This document shows positions 1 to 7,998 of a stretch of 64,000 nt of DNA, in pieces. Origin of the DNA: CAVVWJ01 sp965652025 (GTDB taxonomy: Bacteria > Gemmatimonadota > Gemmatimonadetes > Gemmatimonadales > GWC2-71-9); assembly GCA_965652025.1 (NCBI GenBank), contig CBFGTM010000008.1:1-64000 (forward strand), written 5' to 3'. Made by a program: the position numbers and the translations under genes. The notes under the pieces were generated by a model. It made no database searches, had not been told where the DNA came from, and worked only from the letters and a program-made list of their open reading frames with translations. Within the stretch, counting starts at the first letter, position 1; each line of letters opens with the position of its first letter.

Positions 1-1391
1 GTCTTCTCCACTTCGTCCACGATCAGGCGGAACAACCGCGACTCGTTGAACATCCGGTCGAGCAGCGCCGCACCGCGCTGTCCCCGCACCTGCAGGAAGG
101 TGAGGATGCCGCTTCCCACGCCATACCAGCCAGGGACGAAGTGGCGGTTCTGAGACCAGGCGAAGACCCAGGGGATCGCCCGCAGGTCGGTGAGAGAGCG
201 GGCGCCGAAGCGGCGAGCCGGGCGGGAGCCGAGATTGAGCATCGACAGCTCCTCCAGCGGGCTCGCGGCCTGATAGTACGGCAGCAGATCGGGGTGATCG
301 ATCAGCTGGCGATAGCATGCCTGGGCTGCTCCCGACAGAGCCTCCATCGCCTCATCGAATTCAGCCGTCGGCACCAACGCTTTTTCCCGCTCTGATTTCA
401 GCGAGTGCTCGACCACGCTGGCAGCGAGCAGCTCGATCTGATACTGCGCGGTGCCCCGGTTGGCGTACTTGAACGACACCACCTCGCCCTGTTCAGTAAT
501 ACGCATCCGTCCCTGGATCGAGCCGGCCGGCTGGGCGGCGATCGCCCGGCCGGTTGGAGCGCCACCGCGGCTGACCGAGCCGCCCCGCCCGTGGAAGAAC
601 GCGATGGGGATGCCGGCCTCTTTGCCGATGCGGGTGAGCTTGATCTGCGCCTTGCTCAGCTCCCAGTTCGAAGTCAGGAATCCGCCGTCCTTATTGGAGT
701 CGGAGTACCCAATCATCACTTCCTGCACTCCGCCCTGGGCCCGTACGCTGCGGCGGACCAGCGGGATGGTGAGGAGCTCACGCATGATGCCGGGCGCGCG
801 CTGCAGGTCCTCGATGGTCTCGAACAGGGGCACGATGGGAAGAGTACAGCTCTCGACCGCGGTAGTGTCGGCAAAGAGACCGGCGTGCTTGGCCAGGAGA
901 TAGGCCCCGAGCACATCACTGACGCTCCGGGTCATGCTGAGCACACAGGCGCCGCATGCCTCGCGGTCGATCTCTTCGCGCAGCTCCCGCACCAGCCGGA
1001 ACATCCCCAGCGTCTCGGAGGATTCCGCCGGTAGCGACGGCGGCTCGGCGTTGGGTGTCAGCGGCCGCGCAAGTTCCCCCGCCAACCACTTCCGCCAAGC
1101 CTCGGACCCCTGCTCCGGCGGATCTCCACTCTCGTCACTCTCCGCCCCTCCGCCCCTCCCCCTCCCAGCCTTCCACAGATCCTCGAGTGCGGCATTGAGC
1201 TTCGTCGTATTCTCCCGCACATCCAGTCGCACCGTACTGAAGCGAAACGATTCGATTTCCCGTCGGACGGGGCGAACCAGGGTCGTGGCCAGGGACGCGC
1301 TGCCCGCCGAGCCGAGCGTGTCCTCGATCAGGCGCAGATCGGCAATCAGCGCGTCGGCCGAGAGATATCCGGCGGGATCGCGGTCGATCGC
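1..1391 (-). CDS. ppc: Phosphoenolpyruvate carboxylase, C-terminal part after a frameshift (3' end outside window)
   Basis: This frame continues the PEP carboxylase begun at 2458, but one base out of phase. It has no start of its own and runs off the left edge, so roughly the last 100 residues are missing. It shows the family's glycine-rich active-site loop (FHGRGGSVSRGGAP near 560-600) and the GYSDSNKDGG motif near 690-725. The enzyme carboxylates PEP to oxaloacetate, which is the carbon-fixing step of the serine cycle. A low-complexity Gly/Arg/Glu/Ser-rich insert is encoded around 1120-1175. Adding one G to the seven-G tract (coding strand, 1391-1397) would join it to the N-terminal part. 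It could be a sequencing error or a true lesion. Confidence 0.85.
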
Positions 1392-2458
1392 CCCCCCTCG
1401 GCGGCGGCGGTCATTACCTCGATCCGCCGGATCATACAGGCGAGATACTGGCGAAACACCTCGCCGGGATTGCGGGACGTGATCTCGTCACCAGCTCCAC
1501 TGGCGGCAAGCTCACGCTCGAGCGCTACCCGGAAGCCCTCGGTGACCGGCATGGCTCGCTCGGTGATACTCAGTGATCGGACCAGCTCCGCCAGCATTCG
1601 GCGATACCGGCGCAGCGCGGTGAGGCGGTTTTCGACCAGCGTGCTGCGGGTGACATCGTTGGTGACAAACGGATTTCCGTCCCGATCCCCGCCGATCCAG
1701 GAACCGAGCTGGAAGAAGGGGGGAACCTCAAACCGTTCGCCCGGATAGGCCTGGGCAAGGGCCCGCTCCAGCTTCTCCAGCAGATCGGGCACCGCCTCGA
1801 ACAGGGTCTCGTTGAAGAAGTGGAGACCCCAGAAGACCTCCTGCGGCACGGTCGGTTTAGCCAGCCGAAGCTCCCCAGTATTCCACAGCAGCTCGATCTC
1901 GTTCTGCAATCTGAGGATGAGTGCCTGCCGCTCGCGCGGGGTCCAGCGCGGCGACTCGAGGTCGACTAGACGCCGGTAGATCTTGCGATGCTTCTCCAGC
2001 ACGGTCACCCGCTTCGCCTCGGTGGGATGCGCAGTGATCACTGGGCGCACGCGGAGAACCTCGAGCAGCTCACGGACCTCGCCCGGCGGAATCTTGGACG
2101 CGGCGGCGCTGCCCAGAACCTGGGCGAAGGTCCCCCGCAGCTGATCCTGACCCCGCTCGGCCTCGATCTGCCGGCGGCGTCGCATGGCGGCATTCTGTTC
2201 CGCGATGCTGAGCAGCTGGAACCAGAGTCCCTGAACCTGCAGTGTCCGGGCCAGCAGCTCCGGACTCAGCTCGGACGCCGGCCGTTCGCCCCGAAGCGCC
2301 GACTCCACTTCCGGCTGACGCTCGCGAACCAGCGCCAGCAGGAGCCCGGAGAGCAGCTCGACGACTTCGTTGGCATAGGCAGCGGCACTCGCCGCAGCCG
2401 GATCAGCGGACTCGGGGAGTGAAGCCGGTGAGAACGGATCGAGCAGCGTGTGCGTCAC
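1346..2458 (-). CDS. ppc: Phosphoenolpyruvate carboxylase, N-terminal part (frameshifted at about 1391-1397)
   Basis: The first about 356 residues match bacterial PEP carboxylase. The catalytic-histidine motif VITAHPTEAKR is at residues 140-150 (His144), and GGDRDGNPF is at about 256-264. The last residues before the stop at 1346 are out of frame. The family frame resumes after a run of seven Gs, so the intact gene would run from 2458 past base 1. The start is GTG, whose TG is shared with the TGA stop of the upstream hydroxyacid dehydrogenase (GTGA overlap), implying translational coupling. It is the last visible gene of the sga-mcl-mtkA-mtkB-hpr-ppc series. That context fits an assimilatory, serine-cycle PEP carboxylase, although isoform properties cannot be read from the sequence. 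Confidence 0.9.
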   Translation of the reverse strand: MTHTLLDPFSPASLPESADPAAASAAAYANEVVELLSGLLLALVRERQPEVESALRGERPASELSPELLARTLQVQGLWFQLLSIAEQNAAMRRRRQIEAERGQDQLRGTFAQVLGSAAASKIPPGEVRELLEVLRVRPVITAHPTEAKRVTVLEKHRKIYRRLVDLESPRWTPRERQALILRLQNEIELLWNTGELRLAKPTVPQEVFWGLHFFNETLFEAVPDLLEKLERALAQAYPGERFEVPPFFQLGSWIGGDRDGNPFVTNDVTRSTLVENRLTALRRYRRMLAELVRSLSITERAMPVTEGFRVALERELAASGAGDEITSRNPGEVFRQYLACMIRRIEVMTAAAEGGRSTAIPPDISRPTR

Positions 2459-3429
2459 ACGACGCGGTCGCGGAGCGGTGCCCCGCTGAAGAAGAGCCGC
2501 AGGTTCTCGACCGCGCGCTGCCCCATGGCAACGCGGGTCTCCTGAGTTGCGCTTCCGAGGTGGGGCAAGAGTACCACGTTCTCCATCGTGAGCAGCTCGG
2601 GCGCGATCTGGGGCTCACGCTCATAGACGTCGAGCCCTGCCCCGGCGATGGTCCCGTCCGAGAGCGCCTCAACCAGAGCCGCCTCGTCCACCACGTCGCC
2701 TCGGGCGGTATTGATCAAGAAAGCGCTGCGCCGCATGCGCGCCAGCCGCTCCCGGTTCATCAAATGACGGGTCTCCGGCGTCGCCGGGCAATGGAGCGAG
2801 ACGAAGTCGGCTTCCTCGAGTACCTGGTCCAGGGTTTCCCTCGGTTCGGCCCCGAGCGCCGCGGCGTCTGCCGGAGAAGGCGGATAGGGATCGTGGTAGA
2901 TCACCCGCATGCCGAACCCATGGTGCGCCCGGCGGGCCACGGCGCGGGCAATTCGGCCCATCCCCACCAGGCCGAGCGTCTTCCCGCTTACCTGGGTGCC
3001 GAGCATGTGAGTCGGTCGCCAGCCGGTCCACGCTCCGCAGCGGACGTGGCGCTCGCCTTCGCCGGTCCGGCGGCTCACCATCAGCAACAGGGTGATCGCA
3101 ATATCGGCCGTCGCTTCGGTCAGCACGTCCGGAGTGTTGGAGACCGAGAGCCCCCGTGCCTTAGCCGCATCGGTATCGATATGGTTGAAACCGACCCCGA
3201 AGTTGGCCAGCATCCGGGCCCGGAGCGGCTCGGCGCTCAGCACCTCGGCTGTGAGCCGGTCGGTGACGGTGCACAGCAGGGCGTCGGCGGTCCGCAGCGC
3301 GTCCTGCAGACCCGCGGCTCCAAGTGGCCGGTCGTCCCGGTTGAGGCGGGCATCGAAGTCACGGGTCAGCTCCTCCTCCACCTCGGACGGGAGCCGCCGG
3401 GTGACCACAACGGTCGGCCGATTGCTCAC
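2455..3429 (-). CDS. hprA: D-2-hydroxyacid dehydrogenase, probable hydroxypyruvate/glyoxylate reductase
   Basis: This 324-residue protein has the full D-isomer 2-hydroxyacid dehydrogenase layout. The dinucleotide motif is GLVGMGRIA (Gly156, Gly158), and an Asp180 at the end of the following strand favours NAD(H). The catalytic set is Arg243 (NTARGD), Glu272 (YEREP) and His290 (LLPHLGSAT). The family reduces glyoxylate or hydroxypyruvate. Its position between mtkB and ppc, in a cluster with serine-glyoxylate aminotransferase and glycerate kinase, points to hydroxypyruvate to D-glycerate. The GTG start overlaps the mtkB stop by 4 nt, and the gene's own stop overlaps the ppc start. Substrate preference is inferred from context. 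Confidence 0.88.
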   Translation of the reverse strand: MSNRPTVVVTRRLPSEVEEELTRDFDARLNRDDRPLGAAGLQDALRTADALLCTVTDRLTAEVLSAEPLRARMLANFGVGFNHIDTDAAKARGLSVSNTPDVLTEATADIAITLLLMVSRRTGEGERHVRCGAWTGWRPTHMLGTQVSGKTLGLVGMGRIARAVARRAHHGFGMRVIYHDPYPPSPADAAALGAEPRETLDQVLEEADFVSLHCPATPETRHLMNRERLARMRRSAFLINTARGDVVDEAALVEALSDGTIAGAGLDVYEREPQIAPELLTMENVVLLPHLGSATQETRVAMGQRAVENLRLFFSGAPLRDRVV

Positions 3430-4340
3430 TTCACGCTGACGGTCTTGCGCGAGGATCGCTTGGACAGCGCGGCGGCCACGGTAGAGCCCAGCTCGGACGG
3501 ACTCGGAGCCACGGTCAGGCCGGCGGAGCGCATGATCTCGGCCTTCTCGGCCGCGGTGTCGCCGAAGGCAGAGATGATTGCGCCGGCGTGTCCCATGCGC
3601 CGTCCCTTGGGCGCCGTCAGGCCCGCTACATACCCGATGACCGGCTTGCTCATGTTCTCCTTCACGAAGAGCGCCGCCTCGGACTCCTGGGGTCCGCCGA
3701 TCTCGCCGATCATCATGACCGCTTCGGTCTCGGGATCCTCCTCGAACAGCTTCAGCATGTCCACGAACGAGCTGCCGTTGATCGGATCGCCCCCGATGCC
3801 GACGCTGGTGGTCTGCCCGATCCCGAGCGCGTTCATCTGGGACGCTGCCTCATAGCCCAGGGTGCCGGAGCGGGTCACCAGGCCCACCGTGCCCCGAGAG
3901 TAGATGTGGCCCGGCATGATGCCGAGCATCGCCTTCCCGGCACTGATGATGCCGGCGCAGTTGGGGCCGATCAGGGTGGTGCGCCGCTCCTTGGGGAAGC
4001 GGAACAGGTAGCGCTTCACCATCATCATATCCTGCGCCGGAATTCCGTCGGTGATGGTGCAGATGAGCCGGATCCCGGCGTTGGCCGCTTCCATGATGGA
4101 GTCGGCACAGAACGCGGCCGGGACGAAGATGATGCTGGCGGTGGCGCCAGTGGCCTGAACCGCCTCTTTGACGGTGTTGAACACCGGCCGGTCCAGATGC
4201 CGGTTTCCGCCTTTGCCCGGGGTGACGCCGCCCACGATGTTGGTTCCGTAGGCGATCATTTCCTTAGCATGAAAGGTCGCCTTGTCCCCGGTGAACCCCT
4301 GGACGACTACCCGGCTCTTTTCATCGATGAGAATGCTCAT
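3426..4340 (-). CDS. mtkB: Malate--CoA ligase (malate thiokinase) alpha-type subunit
   Basis: This 304-residue protein belongs to the ATP-citrate lyase/succinyl-CoA synthetase alpha family. Its wording is that of methylotroph MtkB rather than SucD: an MSILIDEK start, a GVTPGKGG CoA loop, NCAGIISAGK, and GHAGAII around the phosphohistidine (His251). With MtkA it would activate malate with CoA and ATP to malyl-CoA, the substrate of the lyase encoded upstream. The ATG overlaps the mtkA stop as ATGA. SucD is the main alternative, but the neighbourhood of mcl, sga and ppc argues strongly for malate thiokinase. Confidence 0.9.
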   Translation of the reverse strand: MSILIDEKSRVVVQGFTGDKATFHAKEMIAYGTNIVGGVTPGKGGNRHLDRPVFNTVKEAVQATGATASIIFVPAAFCADSIMEAANAGIRLICTITDGIPAQDMMMVKRYLFRFPKERRTTLIGPNCAGIISAGKAMLGIMPGHIYSRGTVGLVTRSGTLGYEAASQMNALGIGQTTSVGIGGDPINGSSFVDMLKLFEEDPETEAVMMIGEIGGPQESEAALFVKENMSKPVIGYVAGLTAPKGRRMGHAGAIISAFGDTAAEKAEIMRSAGLTVAPSPSELGSTVAAALSKRSSRKTVSVK

Positions 4341-5569
4341 GAATGGCCGTTCCCTGTGGCGGTCCGGCCGCCGGCACGGCTCCGGACCGGTGATTGACTG
4401 GCGCGCGACGCATTCAGGGCCGTGACCACCCGCTCGGCTGCCTCGGAGAGGCTGTCCGCCGTGATGATCGGCAGCCCGCTCTCCTTCAGAATCCGCCGGC
4501 CTTCGTCCACGTTGGTGCCCGCCAGCCGCACTACCAGCGGGATAGCGAGCTGAGTTTCCTTGGCCGCCTGCACCACACCCTGAGCCACCCAGTCACAGCG
4601 GTTAATACCGGCAAAGATATTGACCAAGATGGCGCCGATCTTGTCGTCCGAAAGCACCAGCCGAAAAGCCGCGGCCACCCTGTCGGGTGACGCGCCGCCT
4701 CCGACATCGAGGAAGTTGGCCGGATGGCCGCCGGCATGCTTGATCATATCCATCGTCGCCATGGCCAGACCGGCACCGTTGATGATGCAGCCGATATCGC
4801 CCTCGAGGGCGACATAGTTCAGTCCGTACTCCGCGGCCTGGGCCTCCCGAGGATCCTCCTCGGCGTAGTCGCGCAGCTCGCTCACATTGGGCCGCCGGAA
4901 CATGGCGTTGTCATCGAAGGTCATCTTGCAGTCCAGCGCGAGCACCTGCCCATCCTTGGTAACGACCAGCGGGTTGATCTCGACCATGGTGGCATCGAGG
5001 TCGCGGAAGGCGCGATAGGCGCCCAGCAGCGTGGTCACTGCCCGGCTCACCTGGGCCGGGGGCAAACCGAGACCGAAGGCGATCTCCCGGGCCTGGAATG
5101 CGCTCATGCCGATCGCGGGCTCCACGACCTCACGCAGAATGGAATCGGGAGCCCGCTGGGCGATCTCCTCGATCTCCATGCCCCCCTCGGGGTGGGCCAC
5201 GATCATGATCCGCTCGTGTTTGCGGTCCAAGACCAGACCCAGGTACAGCTCGCGATCGATCGGCACCGCGGCCTCAACGTACAAGCGATGAACCACTCGT
5301 CCTTCCGGGCCGGTCTGGTGCGTCACCAGGCGCTTGCCCAGCAGCCCTTTGGCGGCTTGGCGGACCTCGTCCTCGCTGGAGCAGAGCTTGATACCACCCG
5401 CCTTGCCGCGAGCGCCGGAATGGATCTGTGCCTTGACTGCCCAGCGGGCGCCGCCGATCTCCGAGGCGCGGTAAACCGCCTGTTCGGGACTGTACGCCAC
5501 TCCTCCGCGCGGGATCGCTACGCCGAAGCCGGCGAGGAGCTCTTTGGCCTGGTATTCGTGGATGTCCAT
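4337..5569 (-). CDS. mtkA: Malate--CoA ligase (malate thiokinase) beta-type subunit
   Basis: This 410-residue protein starts MDIHEYQAKELL and has an N-terminal ATP-grasp fold (KAQIHSGARGKAGGIKL at about 46-62, EINPLVV near 197-203). A C-terminal ligase domain follows, with FLDVGGGASPDRV and NIFAGINRCDWVAQGV. The NRCDWVA segment is like MtkA of serine-cycle methylotrophs. It supplies the nucleotide-binding half of malyl-CoA synthetase. The last about 20 residues are a Ser/Arg/Gly-rich tail. A GGAA element lies just before the ATG. An 80-nt spacer with inverted repeats separates it from mcl, the largest gap within the cluster. A SucC identity is less likely given the neighbours. Confidence 0.9.
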   Translation of the reverse strand: MDIHEYQAKELLAGFGVAIPRGGVAYSPEQAVYRASEIGGARWAVKAQIHSGARGKAGGIKLCSSEDEVRQAAKGLLGKRLVTHQTGPEGRVVHRLYVEAAVPIDRELYLGLVLDRKHERIMIVAHPEGGMEIEEIAQRAPDSILREVVEPAIGMSAFQAREIAFGLGLPPAQVSRAVTTLLGAYRAFRDLDATMVEINPLVVTKDGQVLALDCKMTFDDNAMFRRPNVSELRDYAEEDPREAQAAEYGLNYVALEGDIGCIINGAGLAMATMDMIKHAGGHPANFLDVGGGASPDRVAAAFRLVLSDDKIGAILVNIFAGINRCDWVAQGVVQAAKETQLAIPLVVRLAGTNVDEGRRILKESGLPIITADSLSEAAERVVTALNASRASQSPVRSRAGGRTATGNGHS

Positions 5570-5604
5570 GGTCGTTCCGGAAAGCGGAGATGAGAGTCTG
5601 TGAC

Positions 5605-5693
5605 AGTCGCGAGTCCCAAGTCACGAGTCACGGTGAAGGAACCGGAAAGCTATGACACTCCCACTCGCGACTCGCGACCCGCGACTCGCGACT
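5605..5693. repeat. Short-unit repeats with inverted copies in the mcl-mtkA spacer
   Basis: AGTCGCGAGT at 5605-5614 has two perfect inverted copies, ACTCGCGACT, at 5663-5672 and 5684-5693. Related units (GTCACGAGTCACG, GACCCGCGAC) lie between and around them. A transcript from the minus strand could fold these into stem-loops between mcl and mtkA. The right-hand copies are read through as the last residues of Mcl, which suggests the repeat captured the original mcl stop. Function, if any, is unknown. Confidence 0.6.
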
Positions 5694-6627
5694 TACCCCC
5701 TATGGCCTCATTCATCTCCACCACCACCCGTGCCATCCGGGCGGAAGCTGCGTCGATCATGCGGCCATCCAGCTGAGCGGCACCCCGCCCCTCGCGAGCG
5801 GCCTGGTCCAGCGCATCGAGAATGCGCCGGGCACGATCCACTTCCTTTGGTGGCGGGGTGAAGACTTCGTTGGCCAACCCAATCTGACTGGGATGAATGG
5901 CCCACTTACCCTCGATACCCAGAGCGGCGCCCCGACGGGCCGCAGCGGTGTAGCCCTCGGCATCCTTGAAGTCACCGAAAGGTCCGTCGATTGCCCGAAG
6001 CCCGTAGGCCCGGCAGGCCACGACCATCCGGGAGAGGGCAGCGTGCCACTGGTCTCCCGGATAATCCGGATTGAGCCCACCGATGTTCACAGTTCGAGCT
6101 CGACAGCTCGCCGCGTAGTCGGCAACGCCGAAATGCATGGCCTCGAGCCGCCTGCTGGACTGGGCGATGGCCTCGACATTCGCCATGCCCAGGGCGGTCT
6201 CGATCAGCACGTCGATGCCGATCCGATGAGGTATACCTCTGGCCTCTTCGATTTGGGTGAGGAGCGCATCCACCAGATATACATCTGCGGGGACCCCCAC
6301 CTTGGGAATCAGGATGGTGTCCAGCCGATGCCCCGCCTGCTCCACCACATCCACCACGTCCCGGTACATGTAGTGGGTATCGATGCCATTGATGCGGACG
6401 CAGATGGTCTTGCCCCGCTCGCGCCAGTCGTGTTCCAACAGCGCCGCGATGACATTGAGCCGGGCCTGCTCCTTGTCCGCCGGAGCTACGGCGTCTTCCA
6501 GGTCGAGGAAGATGTAGTCGGCCTCGCCCTCCAGCGCCTTGCGGAACATCCCCGGCTGGGAGCCGGGGACCGCGAGCTCACTTCGCTGGAGCCGGGGCCG
6601 GGCCGGCTCAAAGCGAGTATGACTCAT
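5650..6627 (-). CDS. mcl: L-malyl-CoA lyase
   Basis: This CitE/HpcH-family lyase is 325 residues long. It shows the malyl-CoA lyase phrases RSELAVPGSQPGMFRKA, IFLDLEDAVAPADKEQAR (the metal/CoA region), RINGIDTHYMYRD, LIETALGMANVEAI and FGVADYAAS, ending with KWAIHPSQIGLANEVF. These are the hallmarks of methylotroph Mcl. It splits malyl-CoA into acetyl-CoA and glyoxylate, regenerating the glyoxylate acceptor of the serine cycle. The ATG overlaps the sga stop by 4 nt. The last about 14 residues (after EMNEAIGG) are encoded by a short-unit repeat and are unlikely to be ancestral. Confidence 0.92.
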   Translation of the reverse strand: MSHTRFEPARPRLQRSELAVPGSQPGMFRKALEGEADYIFLDLEDAVAPADKEQARLNVIAALLEHDWRERGKTICVRINGIDTHYMYRDVVDVVEQAGHRLDTILIPKVGVPADVYLVDALLTQIEEARGIPHRIGIDVLIETALGMANVEAIAQSSRRLEAMHFGVADYAASCRARTVNIGGLNPDYPGDQWHAALSRMVVACRAYGLRAIDGPFGDFKDAEGYTAAARRGAALGIEGKWAIHPSQIGLANEVFTPPPKEVDRARRILDALDQAAREGRGAAQLDGRMIDAASARMARVVVEMNEAIGGKSRVAGRESRVGVS

Positions 6628-7883
6628 CGGGTGGCGCCGGCAGTGGCTTTCTTAGCCACCGGCGTTGCAGGCTGCGCTTCGGGCGCTCTCGGCGGCAGCT
6701 CGCGCTGCTCGAGTGGCTTGGCCGTTCCGCGCCAGTACTCCTGCGCCGCCGCTACGCCACTGCCGAGCTCGATCTCGATGCCAACGTCACGCATTGCCAT
6801 CTCGGCTCCGGCAATGGCCCCGAGCAACATCAGCTCGTTGAGGTCTCCCAGATGCCCAATCCGGAAGAGCTTGCCGGCCATGCGCGCCAGCCCGGCACCC
6901 AGCGCGAGATTGTAGCGGCGATATGCAATATCGATGACTTCCGCGCCATTGAAGCCCGCCGGGACCATGATCGCGGTGACCGTATCCGAATTCCATTTTG
7001 GCGCCCTGGCGCAGAGCTGGAGTCCCCACGCCTTCACCGCTCGCCGGGTGCCTTCGGCCAGCCGGTGATGGCGGGCGAACACGTTATCGAGGCCCTCCTC
7101 GAGCAGCATCGCGATCGACTCCCGCAGGCCGTAGAGCATCGGAAGCGACGGAGTATAGGGGAAGTATCCGGTGGCGTTGGCCTTCCGCATGTCGCCGAAG
7201 TCGAAGAAGACGCGGGGCAGTCTGGCCTGGTCGTAAAGACTCAAGGCTTTCTGGCTGGCGCACACGATGCCGAGGCCCGCGGGGAGCATCAATCCCTTCT
7301 GCGATCCGGTGACGGCCAGGTCCACTCCCCACTCGTCCATCCGGAAATCGATGCTGGCAATGGAGCTCACGCCATCGACCATGAGGAGCGCGGGATGCCT
7401 GGTATCGTTGAGCGCCCGGCGCATCGCGGCCACATCGCTGGTGACTCCGGTCGCGGTCTCGTTATGAGTGAACAGCACCGCCTTGATGCGATGGCCTTGG
7501 TCACCCGCCAGCGCCTCCTGGTACCGCTCGACAGGTGCCCCCTCGCCCCATTCGGCCTCCAGCACCTGAACGTCCAAGCCGAGGCGCTGGGCCATGTCGA
7601 TCCAGAGATGGCTGAACATGCCGAAGCGCGCCGCCACCACCTTGTCGCCGGGCGAGAGGGTATTGGAGAGGGCAGCCTCCCAAGCTCCGGTGCCACTGGC
7701 CGGGAAAATGAACGGCTGCCCCGACTGGGTCTTGAAGATCTTCTTGAGATCTTCGAAGGCCGGCGCTGCCAGGGAGGGAAAATCGGACGAGCGGTGGTCT
7801 TCCATGGCCCGATGCATGGCCCGGAGAACCCGGTCAGGCACATTGGTGGGCCCGGGAACGAAGAGGAAGTTGCGGCCGGACAT
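6624..7883 (-). CDS. sga: Serine--glyoxylate aminotransferase
   Basis: This class-V PLP aminotransferase has GRNFLFVPGPTNVPDRV near the N-terminus, EDHRSSDFP, FPASGTGAWE and THNETATGV. The PLP lysine is in GSQKGLMLPAGLG (about Lys196). It transfers the amino group of serine to glyoxylate, giving hydroxypyruvate and glycine. The ATG at 7883 was chosen because AGAGGGG stands about 7 nt upstream and homologues begin here. A GTG at 7931 would add 16 unsupported residues. The protein is 419 aa, including an Ala/Pro-rich tail of about 35 residues. It is the first gene of the minus-strand serine-cycle operon. Confidence 0.93.
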   Translation of the reverse strand: MSGRNFLFVPGPTNVPDRVLRAMHRAMEDHRSSDFPSLAAPAFEDLKKIFKTQSGQPFIFPASGTGAWEAALSNTLSPGDKVVAARFGMFSHLWIDMAQRLGLDVQVLEAEWGEGAPVERYQEALAGDQGHRIKAVLFTHNETATGVTSDVAAMRRALNDTRHPALLMVDGVSSIASIDFRMDEWGVDLAVTGSQKGLMLPAGLGIVCASQKALSLYDQARLPRVFFDFGDMRKANATGYFPYTPSLPMLYGLRESIAMLLEEGLDNVFARHHRLAEGTRRAVKAWGLQLCARAPKWNSDTVTAIMVPAGFNGAEVIDIAYRRYNLALGAGLARMAGKLFRIGHLGDLNELMLLGAIAGAEMAMRDVGIEIELGSGVAAAQEYWRGTAKPLEQRELPPRAPEAQPATPVAKKATAGATR

Positions 7884-7970
7884 CTGGAGACCCCTCTTGG
7901 AATGGAGAAGCAGTTCTGGCGTTACCTTCACTGTGGAGTGGTTCTGCCGCTGGCCACTACCAATAACACT

Positions 7971-7988
7971 TTGTGAACTTTTTCACAA
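7971..7988. promoter_or_regulatory. Perfect palindrome of CRP/FNR type in the sga-gck divergent region
   Basis: TTGTGAACTTTTTCACAA is a perfect 7-bp inverted repeat with a 4-bp centre. It contains TGTGA-N6-TCACA, the classical CRP half-site arrangement. It lies 88 bp upstream of the sga ATG and just before the probable gck start, in an AT-rich patch unlike the surrounding coding DNA. It is a good candidate operator for co-ordinated control of both arms of the serine-cycle cluster. The regulator is not in the window, so its family is inferred from the site alone. Confidence 0.65.
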
Positions 7989-7998
7989 GGTACCGGCC

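Noticed and set aside
2242..3855. Long plus-strand frame (537 codons)
   Set aside because: It is antisense across ppc, hprA and mtkB and is low-complexity Arg/Pro/Ala-rich.
3426..5569. Assignment as succinyl-CoA synthetase (sucCD)
   Set aside because: The sequences match malate thiokinase wording, and the genes lie between mcl, hprA and ppc; sucCD was therefore kept only as the alternative.
7594..7932. In-frame upstream extension of the glycerate kinase to an ATG at 7594
   Set aside because: It runs antisense through the well-conserved 5' half of sga and shows no glycerate kinase similarity.
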